Assembly (NCBI GenBank): GCA_022495005.1
Contig: JAGYXB010000446.1
Location: forward strand, 541,147 to 605,146
DNA length: 64,000 bases
Reading direction: 5' to 3'
From: Rhyacophila brunnea
Lineage: Eukaryota > Arthropoda > Insecta > Trichoptera > Rhyacophilidae
The position numbers and the translations under genes were made by a program. Below are positions 44,370 through 55,847 of this stretch, piece after piece. The notes beneath the pieces are model-generated. The model was not told where the DNA came from, searched no databases, and saw only the letters and a list, made by a program, of their open reading frames with translations. Numbering within the stretch: position 1 is the first letter of the stretch; every line of letters begins with the position of its first letter.

Positions 44370-46300
44370 GACTAGCTGAAGTACCCGGCTTCGCACAGGG
44401 TCGCTTCGTGGTTATATTTATCTTAGATATTTGAAAAATAATAAGAGGAAATTATTTTTTTAATATTAAAATATCTGTGTAATACAATATGGCAATATGA
44501 AAATAATTCTAATAGGAGTAAAGGTCAAACATAGGAACACTAAATTAAAATCGAATCCAAAATATGAAAACGTTATTAATGTTATTAATATGTAGTAAAA
44601 AAATCAAAATTGGATGGAACAAACAAACAACAAACTTTGTATGTTATATAATAATAATTTAGAAACCTTCGCAGGTGTGCGCACAACAACTGACAAAAGT
44701 TTCATCGCAATCGGATGAATGGTATAGGAACGCATACGAATAGTAGAAGAAGATGATTTTCTAATTCAGAAATCTTCGTGGGCATGCGCATGACAACTCA
44801 CCAAAGTTTCATTGCAATCGGATTAATGGTATAGGAACGCATACGAATAGAAGAAGAAGAAGATGGTTGTACTAATTCAAAAACCTTCGCGGGCGTGCGC
44901 ACAACAACTGGTCAAAATTTCATCACAATCGGATGAATGGCATAAGAACGCATACAAATAGAAGAAGAAAAAGATGGTTGTACTAATTCAGAAACCTTTG
45001 CGGGCGTGCGCACAATAACTGGTCAAAATTTCATCACAATCGGATGAATGGCATAAGAACGCATTCGAATAGAAGAATAAGATGATGGTTGTACTAATTC
45101 AGAAACCTTCGCAGGCGTGCGCACAACAACTCGCCAAAGTTTCATTGCAATCGGATGAATGGTATAGGAACGCATATGAATAGAAGAAGAAGAAGATGTT
45201 TGTACTAATTTAGAAACTGGTCAAAATTTCATCGCAATTGGATGAATGGTATAAGAACTCATACGAATAGAAGAAGATAGAATAGAAGAAAAAGAAGAAG
45301 AAAATGGTTGTATCAATTCAGAACTCTTTGCGGGCGTGCTCACAACAACTGGTCAAAATTTCATCGCAATCGGATGAATGGTATAAGAACGCATACAAAT
45401 AGAAGAAGATAGAATAGAAGAAAAAGAAAATAGTTGTAACAATTCAGAAACCTTTGCGGCGTGAGCACAACACTTGATCAAAATTTCATTGCAATCGGAT
45501 GAATGGTATAGGTTCGCATACGAATAGAAGTAGAATAGAAGAAGAAGATGGTTGTACTAATTCAGAAACCTTCGCGGGTGTTGGCACAATTACTGATGAA
45601 AATTTTATTGCAATCGGATGAATAGAATAGAAACTAATACGAATAGAAGAATATAGAATAGAAGAAGAAGAAGATAGTTGTACTAATTCAAAAACCATTG
45701 CGGGTGTTACCACAACAACTGACGAAGGTTTCATCGCAATCGGATGAATGGTATAGGGACCATACGAATAAAAGAAGATAAAATGAAGAAGAAGAAGAAG
45801 ATGGTTGTGCTAATTCAGAAACCTTCGCGGGTGTTGGCACAATTACTGACGAAAATTTTATTGCAATCGGATGAATGGAATAGGAACGCATACGAATAGA
45901 AGAATATAGAATAGAAGAAGAAGATGGTTGTATTAATTCAAAAACCATTGCGGGTGTTACCACAACAACTGACGAAGGTTTCATTGCAATCGGATGAATG
46001 GTATAGGGACCATACGAATAAAAGACGATAGAATGAAGAAGAAGAAGAGGATGATGATTTTTCTAATTCAGAAACCTTCATGGGTGTGCATACAACCACT
46101 TACCAAAATTTCATTGCAATCGGATGAATGGTATAGGAACGCATAAGGGACAGACAGACAGACAGACATTCATTATAGCCTATACTCTTCCCGCAAGTGC
46201 AAGCAATAAGTTTACAAAGTTTTATCGCAATCGGATGAACGGTATGGCTGCGCATTAAATACGAACAAACAAACACACAAATATTAATTTTTATATATTA
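44370..46300 (+). repeat. Degenerate tandem array, about 14 units of 110-130 bp
   Basis: The core GCAATCGGATGAATGGTATA recurs about 14 times between 44705 and 46245, at intervals of 90-130 bp. Between cores come ACGCATACGAATAGAAGAAG, variable GAAGAAGA runs, and TAATTCAGAAACCTTCGCGG with GTGCGCACAACAACT. The left side opens with GACTAGCTGAAGTACCCGGC and the right side ends with a GACAGACAGACAGACA run. It looks like amplification of part of a dispersed repeat. Weak open frames on the minus strand are products of the repeat. Confidence 0.85.
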
Positions 46301-47433
46301 GATTTGCTTATTCGGTGTTTAATTTTTATTGATAAAATTGCAAAAATACATCAAATAAAGAGATGAAATAAGATATATTGAAACTTTTAATTAATTAAAA
46401 CATAACATAATAATTTTATGTAATACTCAATTCACATAATTTAATAACGATCAGCGAGGTTATTCTAACATATTATCACTTACAAGAAGTTAACTGTCAA
46501 AAGTACTATCTTTTAACACTCCCTCTCTTGGCTGTGTTAATTTTTAGAGCGAGATAGAGTACATCAATTATATATTGAAAATTGAGATGTGAAATACGAC
46601 TATTTTTTAAAATAATCTACGTCATGGGTCACGGCTGCCGCCTCAATTTATAGTTCTGCACGAGCTGCCAAATATCAAGTGACTAATAAAATTGTAGATT
46701 ATGTTAATACTTTCGAGCCTCGGGTGGAAAAATCATAGATGCGCCAGCACAATTACCTGAATTTGACCGAGGTCCGCATACGCAGACGTATTTCACACGA
46801 CATGTCTATCAACTTAAATTTTCACATTTCATAAAATGAGTTAAAACTATTCATTTAAATATTATTTTAATATAGGCTATCAAATACCAAAAAGATAGTA
46901 AGTAACCATGAAAATCTCAAGCAATATCTATCGTCTAAAACAGGTCTTTCATAATATAGTACATCAGCTATGTTTAGCAATTCATAAATTTATAAACCTG
47001 CTCAAAGAGAGGGATGAAATGACTTGTCTGTTGGATAAAGTAATATTCATTACTTCCCGTACTTGCCTAATATACAGTTTTGAATGTTGCAATGAATTAA
47101 ATTGTCAAACATAAAATGGTTTATACCTATAAGTATTTTTTTCTTTATTATATTTGTATAAAGTACAAAGCTAAGTAAATACAATATTCATATTTAAATA
47201 TTATATGTATTGTAATAAGTAGGTACCGGTTGAATCATGATTTTTGTCTTGTGTAATTTATTGTATGTAGGTATAATATAATCAAACATTTTTTTTGTAT
47301 GAAGTTAAAAAATAACAATATATATTATACTTAAAAAAGACCAGTGTTTTCTTACCATTTTATTACTAAATTAAAGTGTTAACTTGTCAAATTGTTGGGA
47401 TTTTAAATGTTTTAACTTGCCTTGCCTTGCCTT
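46301..47433. other. Unassigned intergenic sequence
   Basis: AT-rich, between the convergent genes. 46520-46560 has a short TTTTTAGAGCGAGATAGAG block related to the MITEs at 25285 and 34952. The short open frame at 46908-47114 has no family resemblance. Confidence 0.45.
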
Positions 47434-47436
47434 TTA

Positions 47437-47663
47437 AGCCGCGTTGACACGGTCTAAGTACGATCCAAGTACACTTGGATCGAGTACACATCCAAGTGAC
47501 AGCTTCATACTAATTATTCCTATCAAGCTAACTTGGATGAGTAGGACGCGGTCTAAGTAGCTTGGATAGGAATAATTAGTATGAAGATGTCTCATATGAG
47601 TGCACTTGGATGGCACTCGGTCCAAGTGTACTTGGATTGTACTTGGACCGTGTCAACGCGGCT
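47437..47663. mobile_element. Palindromic MITE with TTA flanks
   Basis: The ends read AGCCGCGTTGACACGGTC and GACCGTGTCAACGCGGCT (apart from one base), with TTA at 47434-47436 and 47664-47666. The interior repeats TCCAAGTGTACTTGGAT-like palindromes and an inverted pair built on AATAATTAGTATGAAG. It is non-coding. Confidence 0.85.
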
Positions 47664-47666
47664 TTA

Positions 47667-50600
47667 GCCTTGACCAGATGGCGATTGTCCTTTCTTCAAG
47701 CTATGTTTCCAGCCCATTAATGATTATGTGAGTCTCTGGCAAATAAATCTGTTTTTAGAAAAGGATACCTATTTCTTCAGCATCATTTATTTAAATAAAA
47801 ACAAAATGGTTTTCATTTTATATGATTCATATAAAATTATATTTATTTGTTATTTATAGGTACATTACAAAATATTATATTACGCTAAGTCAACTAATTG
47901 GATACTATTAAAGAACACAGTATGTTTTTTTACGATGTAATTACAAAATTTACTTTTGAATTTAACTATTGTAATTCGACAAAAATCTTCAAAGCACCTT
48001 ATAATTCTTAAAATTACCGGAAGACTCAGCATTTCATAAATTCAGTCAATGTTGATTATATATTTTCATTAATTAATTCAATTTAGTATTCAAATATTTC
48101 ATGGAACCAAAAATATGTGTCCCAATCAATTGAGCCCTTCTTCGGAAAAAGAGGTTTTCGCAATAAGGCTAGTTTTCGGCAAATCCCTTCAAATGACATT
48201 CTATACTAGTCAAAAATTAATATTTAATCTCGACAACAGATGGCACTAAAAGTCTTGACAGCGCTTGTCTCAATTTTGCAATCAGCACGTCCACTCAATC
48301 AGAATACAAGGTAATCAAATACCACAAAGCCCCCAGGAGACGGCAGGATGGATAGGGTGCGGAAGTCATTCAGTTTTCTCTGCTAGAGGTAAAAGCGATG
48401 TGCTGCCCATCTTTTTAATTAATCACATTATTTGTGAACTGCCACGTCATGTTTAATCGATGATATCTCAAAATAAAGATGTCAGGAAAACATTATTTTA
48501 CCGGAGAGGGGCTCAATTACAATATATTATATTTTAAAACATTATTAAGGTATACTTTACCAATAATAATAAAAGAAACTTATTATTATTGCATTGGAAG
48601 AAATGTACAGAAGGGATTACAGCATAAAAAAACGAAAGCAATTAAATAAATAAGGATTTTTTTATGGTAACACTATCCTGTACACTAAAAGTGAAAAATG
48701 TGCATAACTCTCGTGATTGTTTATAACAATAATTTCGAAATGATAAGAAAACATTATATATTTATTGTATTTTGTCTCGTTCGTATAACTTCGCGTTTTA
48801 ATCTTATGATAATGATAAAATTGTATAAATTCATTTCATAACATAATATCAGCCATTCATCCATCCATTTCAGCCTGAAATCATCAGGTTTGGCATATAG
48901 AAGACAAACTTATTCTTACTTAGCACACAAAAATAATAATTAACCTTAAAATTAATAATAATTTGTGAAGACACGTTTTTTTAATATTTAATCTAAATTA
49001 AAATGCTCGAATGATTTCTCATATATTATGTAGTTCCACAATGAGAGATTTGGTACAAATCATCACTAAAATATTTAATTTTCACAATCACATAGGCCAG
49101 ATGCATAGATGATGTTGTTAAGTTAACCTAATTGTCGTTAGTTACACTTGACTTGAGAGGATAATATGTAGCGCTTTTTTCTGCACTTGAAAATGCTGCC
49201 ATCTTTAAAATTCCTATTTTCCGTTACTTACTTAATTAAATATTTTAAACTATAGCAAAATTATAAAAATTCCTCAACGTAAATTGAATAATTATTATAA
49301 ATTCATAGTTAATTTACCTACACTTTCAATAATTTTAAATTAAATGTATAGGTACACAGTGGACAGAGTGATAATTGCATTTGAGTAAAATAATTTCAAT
49401 GACAACCCTATATCAAACACACTAATGCTGGTCATTCCATATTCAATTCGTTTTGTGTTTGTGTCGATAATAACTACTCGGTACAATTTAATATGATTTA
49501 CTAGATTATTTTTACAGCTATCGCTGAATGTTTTCTATTCTATCATTAAGTGTCGTGGCATTGTCAATGAGTTGATAAAGTCTTAAGCATTTAAGTATGA
49601 CTTTGCATCTGGCCCCTGAGTCTGAAATCTACGACACGCTTGTATCTTCTACCAACATCCTTTTCAAATATGCGTGAGAAAGAAAATTATTTTAGCACAT
49701 TTTTTTTAAATCAATGTCGTCACCAAACTCTGATCGGCAGAACTTTATAAATCTCAATTTTTATACACATTCAGCTAACTAAAAAAATATATGAAAATCA
49801 ATAATAATAATTTATATATCATTTTCGTATAAACAATAATATCAATTTACCAAAAACTACACATTGAATATTTAAAAACAGAAATCTTGAAAATAAAAAT
49901 ATAATCTTAGTAATGTAATAAAACTAAAAATCATAAGTGTTTAAAGATACATTATATAAAAAAGGCACATTATTTAGCTGATTTTTTTTCTAAACTATTT
50001 AGAGGTAAAGATTTCAAATACAAAATTATATGTTATTAAAAATACGTATTTTTCTAACAGTATCAAAACGGATTGAATTCAAATAGCTTTCTTAGTTTTA
50101 TCACAGTTTTGACATTTTTTTTTAAATAAAAATACCAACTTAATAATTCAAAGAAACCCACGAATTCAATCCTCGTCTTCCAATTTATTATACTTGTTTT
50201 TTTAACAATGAGAATAAATCAAAAAGTTCTAAATAAAATGTCGTAGTCTAGAAAGTCTAAATAAAAAAAAATCAATTTGTTAAGTACAGACCCAAAGTAT
50301 TTAATATCTTAATCTCACAGTCGTTCAACTGCAGTCTTTGTCAATATAAAAAATAGCTACAAGATAAAATATAGATAGAACAGTACAAAAAAATCTAAAC
50401 AACAAAAATATCTATGACGGAAATTTTAACATTTTGGAATCAACATCCTTTTGTTTATGGCGCAACTGTAATTTTTCCAAAAACGAAAATTTTGAAAACC
50501 TCCCGTTATGCATTCATATTTACAAATAAAAAAAACCACCCAGAGAATCATCAAATTCAACACGTATAACCTATGAAACACGAAACAAATTGTAAGAAAA

Positions 50601-51084
50601 AAAGATAGTATCAACCATAAACCACCATTAAAAAAAAAATGTAGCATATGTCTATAGATAATATGAAATCTATAGATAATATGAAACGTATTGCTACATG
50701 TAAAAAATTGTATTCAAAAAATATTTGAGATTGAAAACATTTTGAATTTAGAATTACAAAATGTTAGCAGAACTTGAATAAATTATGAGTGTTGCTATAA
50801 TTTTATTAAAGATGCCAATGAAGTAAACAATATGACAGAAGTGTCAAAAAAATGTTTTATTAGTCGATTAAATTAAATGATGGTTCATGATAAATACAGT
50901 GTAGTTAATAAATAATTTTAGTGTTGTAAAATTCTATCCATTATTATCAACTTAAAATAAGTAACAGCAATTTAATTGTTCATCTTTAGAATATTGAAAA
51001 ATCAATACAAAAAAGCCAGGTATAGATTATTATAAGCCACGATTGGACGACCGTTCCAAAAGTAACCATCTCCCATATTTGGGT
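47667..51084. other. Intergenic region and probable 3' UTR of the minus-strand gene
   Basis: 3.4 kb of AT-rich sequence. The part nearest 51084 should contain the 3' UTR of the four-span membrane gene; several TTTATT (AATAAA on the minus strand) occur, for example near 50873. I see no gene. A GC-richer stretch at 48240-48480 has no recognisable frame. Confidence 0.4.
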
Positions 51085-51795
51085 TTATAGCTCTAAAATC
51101 TGGCGGATAATACGACCTGTTCTGGCACTGATTCCATGCATCTGTTGCCTAAGCAAAACGTCATTGTGATATTTTTTGCTCTCGGGTATACTCTGAGGTC
51201 TTACATTATAATATGACAAATTCTCTGTGGAATGTCTCAGAAAATCGTTTGTATTACGAACAAGACTGTTTCCGTTGGGTATTTCGTAATTGTTATCAGT
51301 TCTGCTGTCTAATGTCGCAGAAAAGTAAGTTCTGTCCCGTCTCATGTCGTTTAGTCTATGATTTTTTAATTCTAATCTCAATATCGACGGATCACTTTGA
51401 GATTTCACAATGAAGCTTCGAGGCGCGTAATAATTAAACATGGAGGGGTTTTCTTCGATCATGGAAAGCGTGCTACGGGCGACCGATAATCGTTTGCGAG
51501 GCGGTCGCTGCAGGGAATCGGATGCGGACGAATGCTTGGACGAATTGACATTTCTTTGACGACGATTTAAACTGTCACGGAAGGTTCGAGATTGAGGTAC
51601 TCCGTAAGAGTAGATAGGTTTACTTTTGAAGGTGTTTCGAGTTTCGTTTATCGAACGGAAGCTGGCTATCGAATTGGAACAGGAGGAATTTGATGATTCC
51701 GAATGCATAGTCTGTTGGAAGTCTGAATTGTCTCCTCTCTTGTGTTGCGGTGGATTTTGCTGGCGAGGGATGTTGGTGTTGAGTTGCGCCCGTCC
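51085..51795 (-). CDS. Putative C-terminal extension after an in-frame TGA
   Basis: Directly after the TGA at 51796-51798 the same frame stays open for 236 codons to TAA at 51085-51087. It reads GRAQLNTNIPRQQNPPQHK, then a serine-, asparagine- and arginine-rich tail with PRKRLSVARSTLSMIEENPS, SQSDPSILRLELKNHRLND and ENLSYYNVRPQSIPESK. An internal ATG is at 51706-51708. The basic, serine-rich composition suits a cytoplasmic tail with phosphorylation sites. It could be reached by stop readthrough or by a phase-compatible acceptor at AATTCAG/AC (exon from 51722), which lacks a good pyrimidine tract. I do not recognise a family. Confidence 0.6.
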   Translation of the reverse strand, partial: GRAQLNTNIPRQQNPPQHKRGDNSDFQQTMHSESSNSSCSNSIASFRSINETRNTFKSKPIYSYGVPQSRTFRDSLNRRQRNVNSSKHSSASDSLQRPPRKRLSVARSTLSMIEENPSMFNYYAPRSFIVKSQSDPSILRLELKNHRLNDMRRDRTYFSATLDSRTDNNYEIPNGNSLVRNTNDFLRHSTENLSYYNVRPQSIPESKKYHNDVLLRQQMHGISARTGRIIRQILEL

Positions 51796-51899
51796 TCAGT
51801 AGTTGTACGGCCCGTACTGTGACCCGTGGTAGTAGGGACCCGGGGGATAATGCTGTGGCGGGTAGCCTGCGTACGCGTATTGCTGCTTCTGGGGGTACA
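51796..51899 (-). CDS. Four-span PMP22/claudin-like protein, last exon up to TGA
   Basis: The acceptor is CGATTCAG. The exon completes a Val codon and encodes YPQKQQYAYAGYPPQHYPPG and then PYYHGSQYGPYNY before TGA at 51796-51798. The tyrosine- and proline-rich tail follows the fourth membrane span and is cytoplasmic by family topology. It joins in phase with either of the two alternative exons upstream. The YNY end could be a short linear motif, but no partner is known to me. Confidence 0.88.
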
Positions 51900-53192
51900 C
51901 TGAATCGGGACATAAAAAGTAGTCAGTATATTACAATGTACATGCTGGAGTATTTTTTTTTTTGCTCAATTTAGTTGAATATAAATTACACTACCTTAAA
52001 ATTAATTCAAATTGAAATAAAATAAATTGAAATTAATCTTAGTATGTTCAAAGAAATATTGCTTGCAATAAATTATATTTTATCATAAATTAGTGAAATT
52101 ACCAAGATTGAGCAGTTTTATTATTTTTTTGTTTTGGCATTATTTTAATTTTTTTTAAAAAATCAGAATAAATAATATGTATTGATTACATCCTGAAAAG
52201 TTGTGAAAATGATTTATTAATTATTGTCCTTTGACAAAAGCAGGACAATATCGAGGATGCTATGCAAAAGAGTGTTGGGGAAAGTGAGTATATTATGTAA
52301 TTAAATTATTTAACAGGTTAATAATTAATTCTTTTATAAAATTTATAATTTATAGAATAAACTTAACAATCGAGTACCTAAGTCTATGGCGAATAAAATG
52401 TAGCATGAATGAATATAATAATATTAAAATATATGTGGGTAATGGGTAATGGGTAATGGGTATGTAATCCATTTTACAAGTTGCACTAATGTTTAAGTGA
52501 ATGTTAATTGAAATAAATTGTCAGACATCAAAATAGTGTGAAATATATGATTTATGTACTAACATTTTTTTAAACCTAATCTCTAAAATTAGGATTTTGC
52601 AGATGCACTAGTTTGAATGAGGGTCATAACTTTACTACCTACAATATTTACAGTATTTTGTTCAACCCTTCACTCATATTTCATGCTTTCCCTTACGCTT
52701 AAACCATACAAGACCATGCAATAATTAGAATAGTTTGGTATTTTACTTTTTAATATTTCACCTCTTAATAAAGGTGCGTAGCGTGATGACAATTTGAAGA
52801 TTTATATTATTTTGGAGTGGAAACTCTTTATTAAGATTTACTTTAAAGCTTTTCTATTGAAAAAGATTGTACAAAACATAAATTGTTTTATTATATACAA
52901 TTTTAATATATTAAAAAATAATAATTCTATTTAACTACTTTCAAACATACTGCCATAAACCATCCATAACCAAAACTGTATACATTCTGATGCTCTTTGA
53001 TGATTTCTATATATTTAAAGAAATCTTTTTTGAAACTGAAACGCAAAAGGTGTTACTAATTTTATCTAGCATAAAATTTAATACTTACCCATTTTTACAG
53101 CACAATTACGAAGGGCGACAATATTTATAAATTGCAATTATGATTTTTGATTGTTTTTTTTTTTAATAATAATTATTTAGTTTCTGACATAC
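51900..53192 (-). other. Intron of the four-span gene
   Basis: AT-rich intron between the last exon and alternative exon A. No element recognised; a short TGGGTAATGGGTAATGGG repeat is at 52440. Confidence 0.45.
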
Positions 53193-53358
53193 CGGGCATG
53201 AGGTATTGCATGTTGAGCGCCTCTTCGCGTTCGCGCTCCCCGCGCAGGCAAATGGCCGCCGAAGAAAACAAAATGGCCGAGACGAGACTCAGCCCCACAC
53301 CGCACCACGCCACCACATAAGACCAGTCGTACCAAATGCGGCAGTTATTACGAAGCAG
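53193..53358 (-). CDS. Four-span protein, alternative exon A (fourth membrane span)
   Basis: The exon is 166 bp with an AAACAG acceptor and a GTATGT donor. It encodes 55 residues: LLRNNCRIWYDWSYVVAW, then the hydrophobic GVGLSLVSAILFSSAAICL, then a charged GEREREEALNMQYLMP. WYDWSY before the span matches the aromatic cluster preceding TM4 in TMEM178/TMEM114-like proteins. It is homologous to exon B (28 of 55 residues identical), with equal length and phase, so the two are probably used one at a time. Exon A is the downstream member of the pair. Confidence 0.85.
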
Positions 53359-55236
53359 CTGTTTTATTTATTTTTAAATAATTATATCACGCGCAGAAAG
53401 ATTTATTTTTAATATACGGCAATGATGGATATTGTAATTGTTTAATTGTGTTTTTAAACAATTAAATCGTTTGATTATTTTGATTAGGTTAGTTTTAATT
53501 GTGTTAAAATCATTTTGAATGTCAACGTTGTTATAATAATATGATAGCAAGCATAATAATAATGTACAATGCGCATGTTTACAGAACACAATAAAATATG
53601 TTTGGTTTTCGTAGTTGGTATCCATTATCCGGTGTCAAGTGAGTGAAGAGTATGCAGAACAAATAGAGATTACATGAAAAGAAAGAGAACAAAAGCATTT
53701 GTTAGTGTTTATATTTATATTTTAATGGTTGTTATTCGACATAATATTACTAAAAAATACTTTAAATGAGTGTGTAAATACAAATACAAAGGTAGACATT
53801 TTATAAGCAATATACACATGAAGAAATTATATTATCTCAATGGAGTTAAAGTTGTCTTAAAAAAGTGTTACTGTATCAACCTGAATTAACTAGGTATCAT
53901 TGTTATTAACATAGAATACGTTTATTGGCAGGTGTTTTCACGTTTTGTCAACATCTATTTTACAAATGATATAAAACGGAGACAGGAAATTAATCCGTTG
54001 CTCACAGAAAGCATAATTTGCATGCCAGATTTCGTTGCTTGGCCACTCGGCAACAAAGATTACTCCGGATGCAAACCAAGTAAATATGTGGAATACTAAT
54101 AAAAGCTCACAGAACTGTATTTTTTTTCAAATTAAGAAATCAGCTTTACCTTCTATTTGTCATTAGTTATATTTTAAATCCATATGCATAGTGTTTTCAC
54201 TTGACAATACGACGTGGACAAATCAAGTAATCAACAAAATTGAAACCGCAAGTAAATGTTTCAAATTAAATTTTAAAAAAAGCAAAAATATAAATGTTGC
54301 TTAGAACAGAGTTGAGTGTTTTGTGAGAGAGATGTGTAAAATTGTATAACTCCATCGAATTGTTATAATATAATTGTGTGGTAAGAAAAAAAGATAAATA
54401 TTTTATAATATACACAAAAATGTCTACCTTCACAAAGAAATACATCACTTACCAGGCTTTTCGCATTTGATACTAGCTTGTCTGTAAAAGTATCAGTTAA
54501 AAGCTTTCTTTCTTGAAGTGATTTAATTGAAAATGATTCTGCACAGTATATACAGACATTGTAATATTATTTGTACGATGTTGTTAAATAATATTACGCA
54601 ATAATTCATCAGTTAGTATGAATATGAAAAAGCCTGGTCATATATGATCGATGACCATAATGGTGCTGGAATAAATGCATGAATAAAAGCGTAAAATACA
54701 ATACTAACATTCAACATACTACGATAAAACTAAAGCATTGATGAACGAGTATGTACGGTAAAATTTTAATGAAAATAAATTAACTTTATCAAAAGCTCTG
54801 TTAAATTCAGTAAAATTCTAATAAATGTCATGAATGTTTTATGAAATATCATTAAAGTTCTACTAAAGTCAACAAACAATATATTATTGATTGTGTGTTT
54901 TCATAAAAATTCTAGAACACTGCATGATGTTCTGTTAGATTTGATTGAAGCTGTATTTGATTTAAATTTATGTTATCTGGAGTTGTAATAGTAAATATTC
55001 CATACAATCCAAGCATTTATCAAGCACCATAATGATAACACTTTGTATAGGTAATGAAAAATGATTTATTTAATGAAAGACAGCGTATATTACAGCTCGA
55101 TTCCACCGTGGCGTCATTCCAAAGCAGCCAACTACAAAAAATACACATCTTTTTCAAGACAAAAGGTTGCCAGTTTTAGGTTAGGTCTGCGCCCTAGTTA
55201 ATCATATATCCCTGCCGCCGGTTGTTGTCGCCTAAC
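53359..55236 (-). other. Intron between the two alternative exons
   Basis: 1.88 kb of AT-rich sequence. I looked for a third copy of the WYDWSY exon (GACCAGTCGTACCA on the plus strand) and found none. No transposon recognised. Confidence 0.5.
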
Positions 55237-55402
55237 CTGGCATGATGTACTGGACGTTGCTGGCCTGCTCTTTGCGTTTCTCCATACTCAGGCAAGGTGC
55301 GGCACAGAAAAACATAATCGAACTGCTGAACGACACGGCGACACTCAACCAAGCCAAAATGTAGGACCAGTCGTACCATATTGATACGTTATCTTGGAGA
55401 AC
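55237..55402 (-). CDS. Four-span protein, alternative exon B (fourth membrane span)
   Basis: The exon is 166 bp with an ATTTAG acceptor and a GTTAGG donor. It encodes VLQDNVSIWYDWSYILAW, then SVAVSFSSSIMFFCAAPCL and MEKRKEQASNVQYIMP. It aligns with exon A without a gap. Relative to A it has Cys and Pro differences inside the span and Lys in place of Arg in the cytoplasmic stretch. It also has an NVS sequon just before the aromatic cluster. Inclusion of both exons would shift the frame, since 166 is not a multiple of three. Confidence 0.85.
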
Positions 55403-55708
55403 CTAAATATATCCGGGTATTTCAAATGATTAAGAGTCAAGATACAAACTGAATAATTATAAATTAAGCAATGAGTTTTTTCAGAGCTTTAGTCTATTGA
55501 AACATGGTGTAGGTAGAGCTTGAACACATAGTCCTGGATCATCAGCTATATTCAGTGGTCAATAATCTAAAAGAAGTATCTAATACAATATGTGAAAATA
55601 CCTACATGCATGTTATTGTAATTAATTTTAATTTAGTGCTTTGAATAAAAATAAATAATGGTGGAAGTTTCGTCATTAAATAGATTTAAAGTAAGTACGT
55701 AGCTCTTA

Positions 55709-55844
55709 GCGCTTGTCCAGGGTATTTGCGTTCGGCGAAGCGTTGAGCGGAGCGCACAACTTAAACGTATAAACGTATAACCAAACGTTGTCTACGAACA
55801 TTTTCACACACGCTTATACGTTCGTGCTTACGCTGGACAGAGCC
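55709..55844. mobile_element. Small MITE with TTA flanks
   Basis: The ends are GCGCTTGTCCAGGG and CGCTGGACAGAGCC, with TTA on both sides (55706-55708 and 55845-55847). Inside are inverted blocks around AACGTATAAACGTATAACC and CGCTTATACGTTCG. It is a 136-bp element in an intron of the four-span gene. Confidence 0.72.
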
Positions 55845-55847
55845 TTA

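Noticed and set aside
45486..45984. Two similar minus-strand frames with SSSVIVPTPAKVSEL-like text
   Set aside because: They repeat because they lie in the tandem array. The similarity reflects the DNA repeat, not a gene family.
44700..46250. Regularly spaced repeats resembling a CRISPR array
   Set aside because: The units are 110-130 bp, degenerate, with low-complexity GAAGAA spacers, in an insect genome. It is a satellite-like array.
51796..51798. TGA as a selenocysteine codon or an A-to-I editing site
   Set aside because: Nothing suggests a selenoprotein family, and the edited A would follow a G, a poor ADAR context. Readthrough or alternative splicing is simpler.
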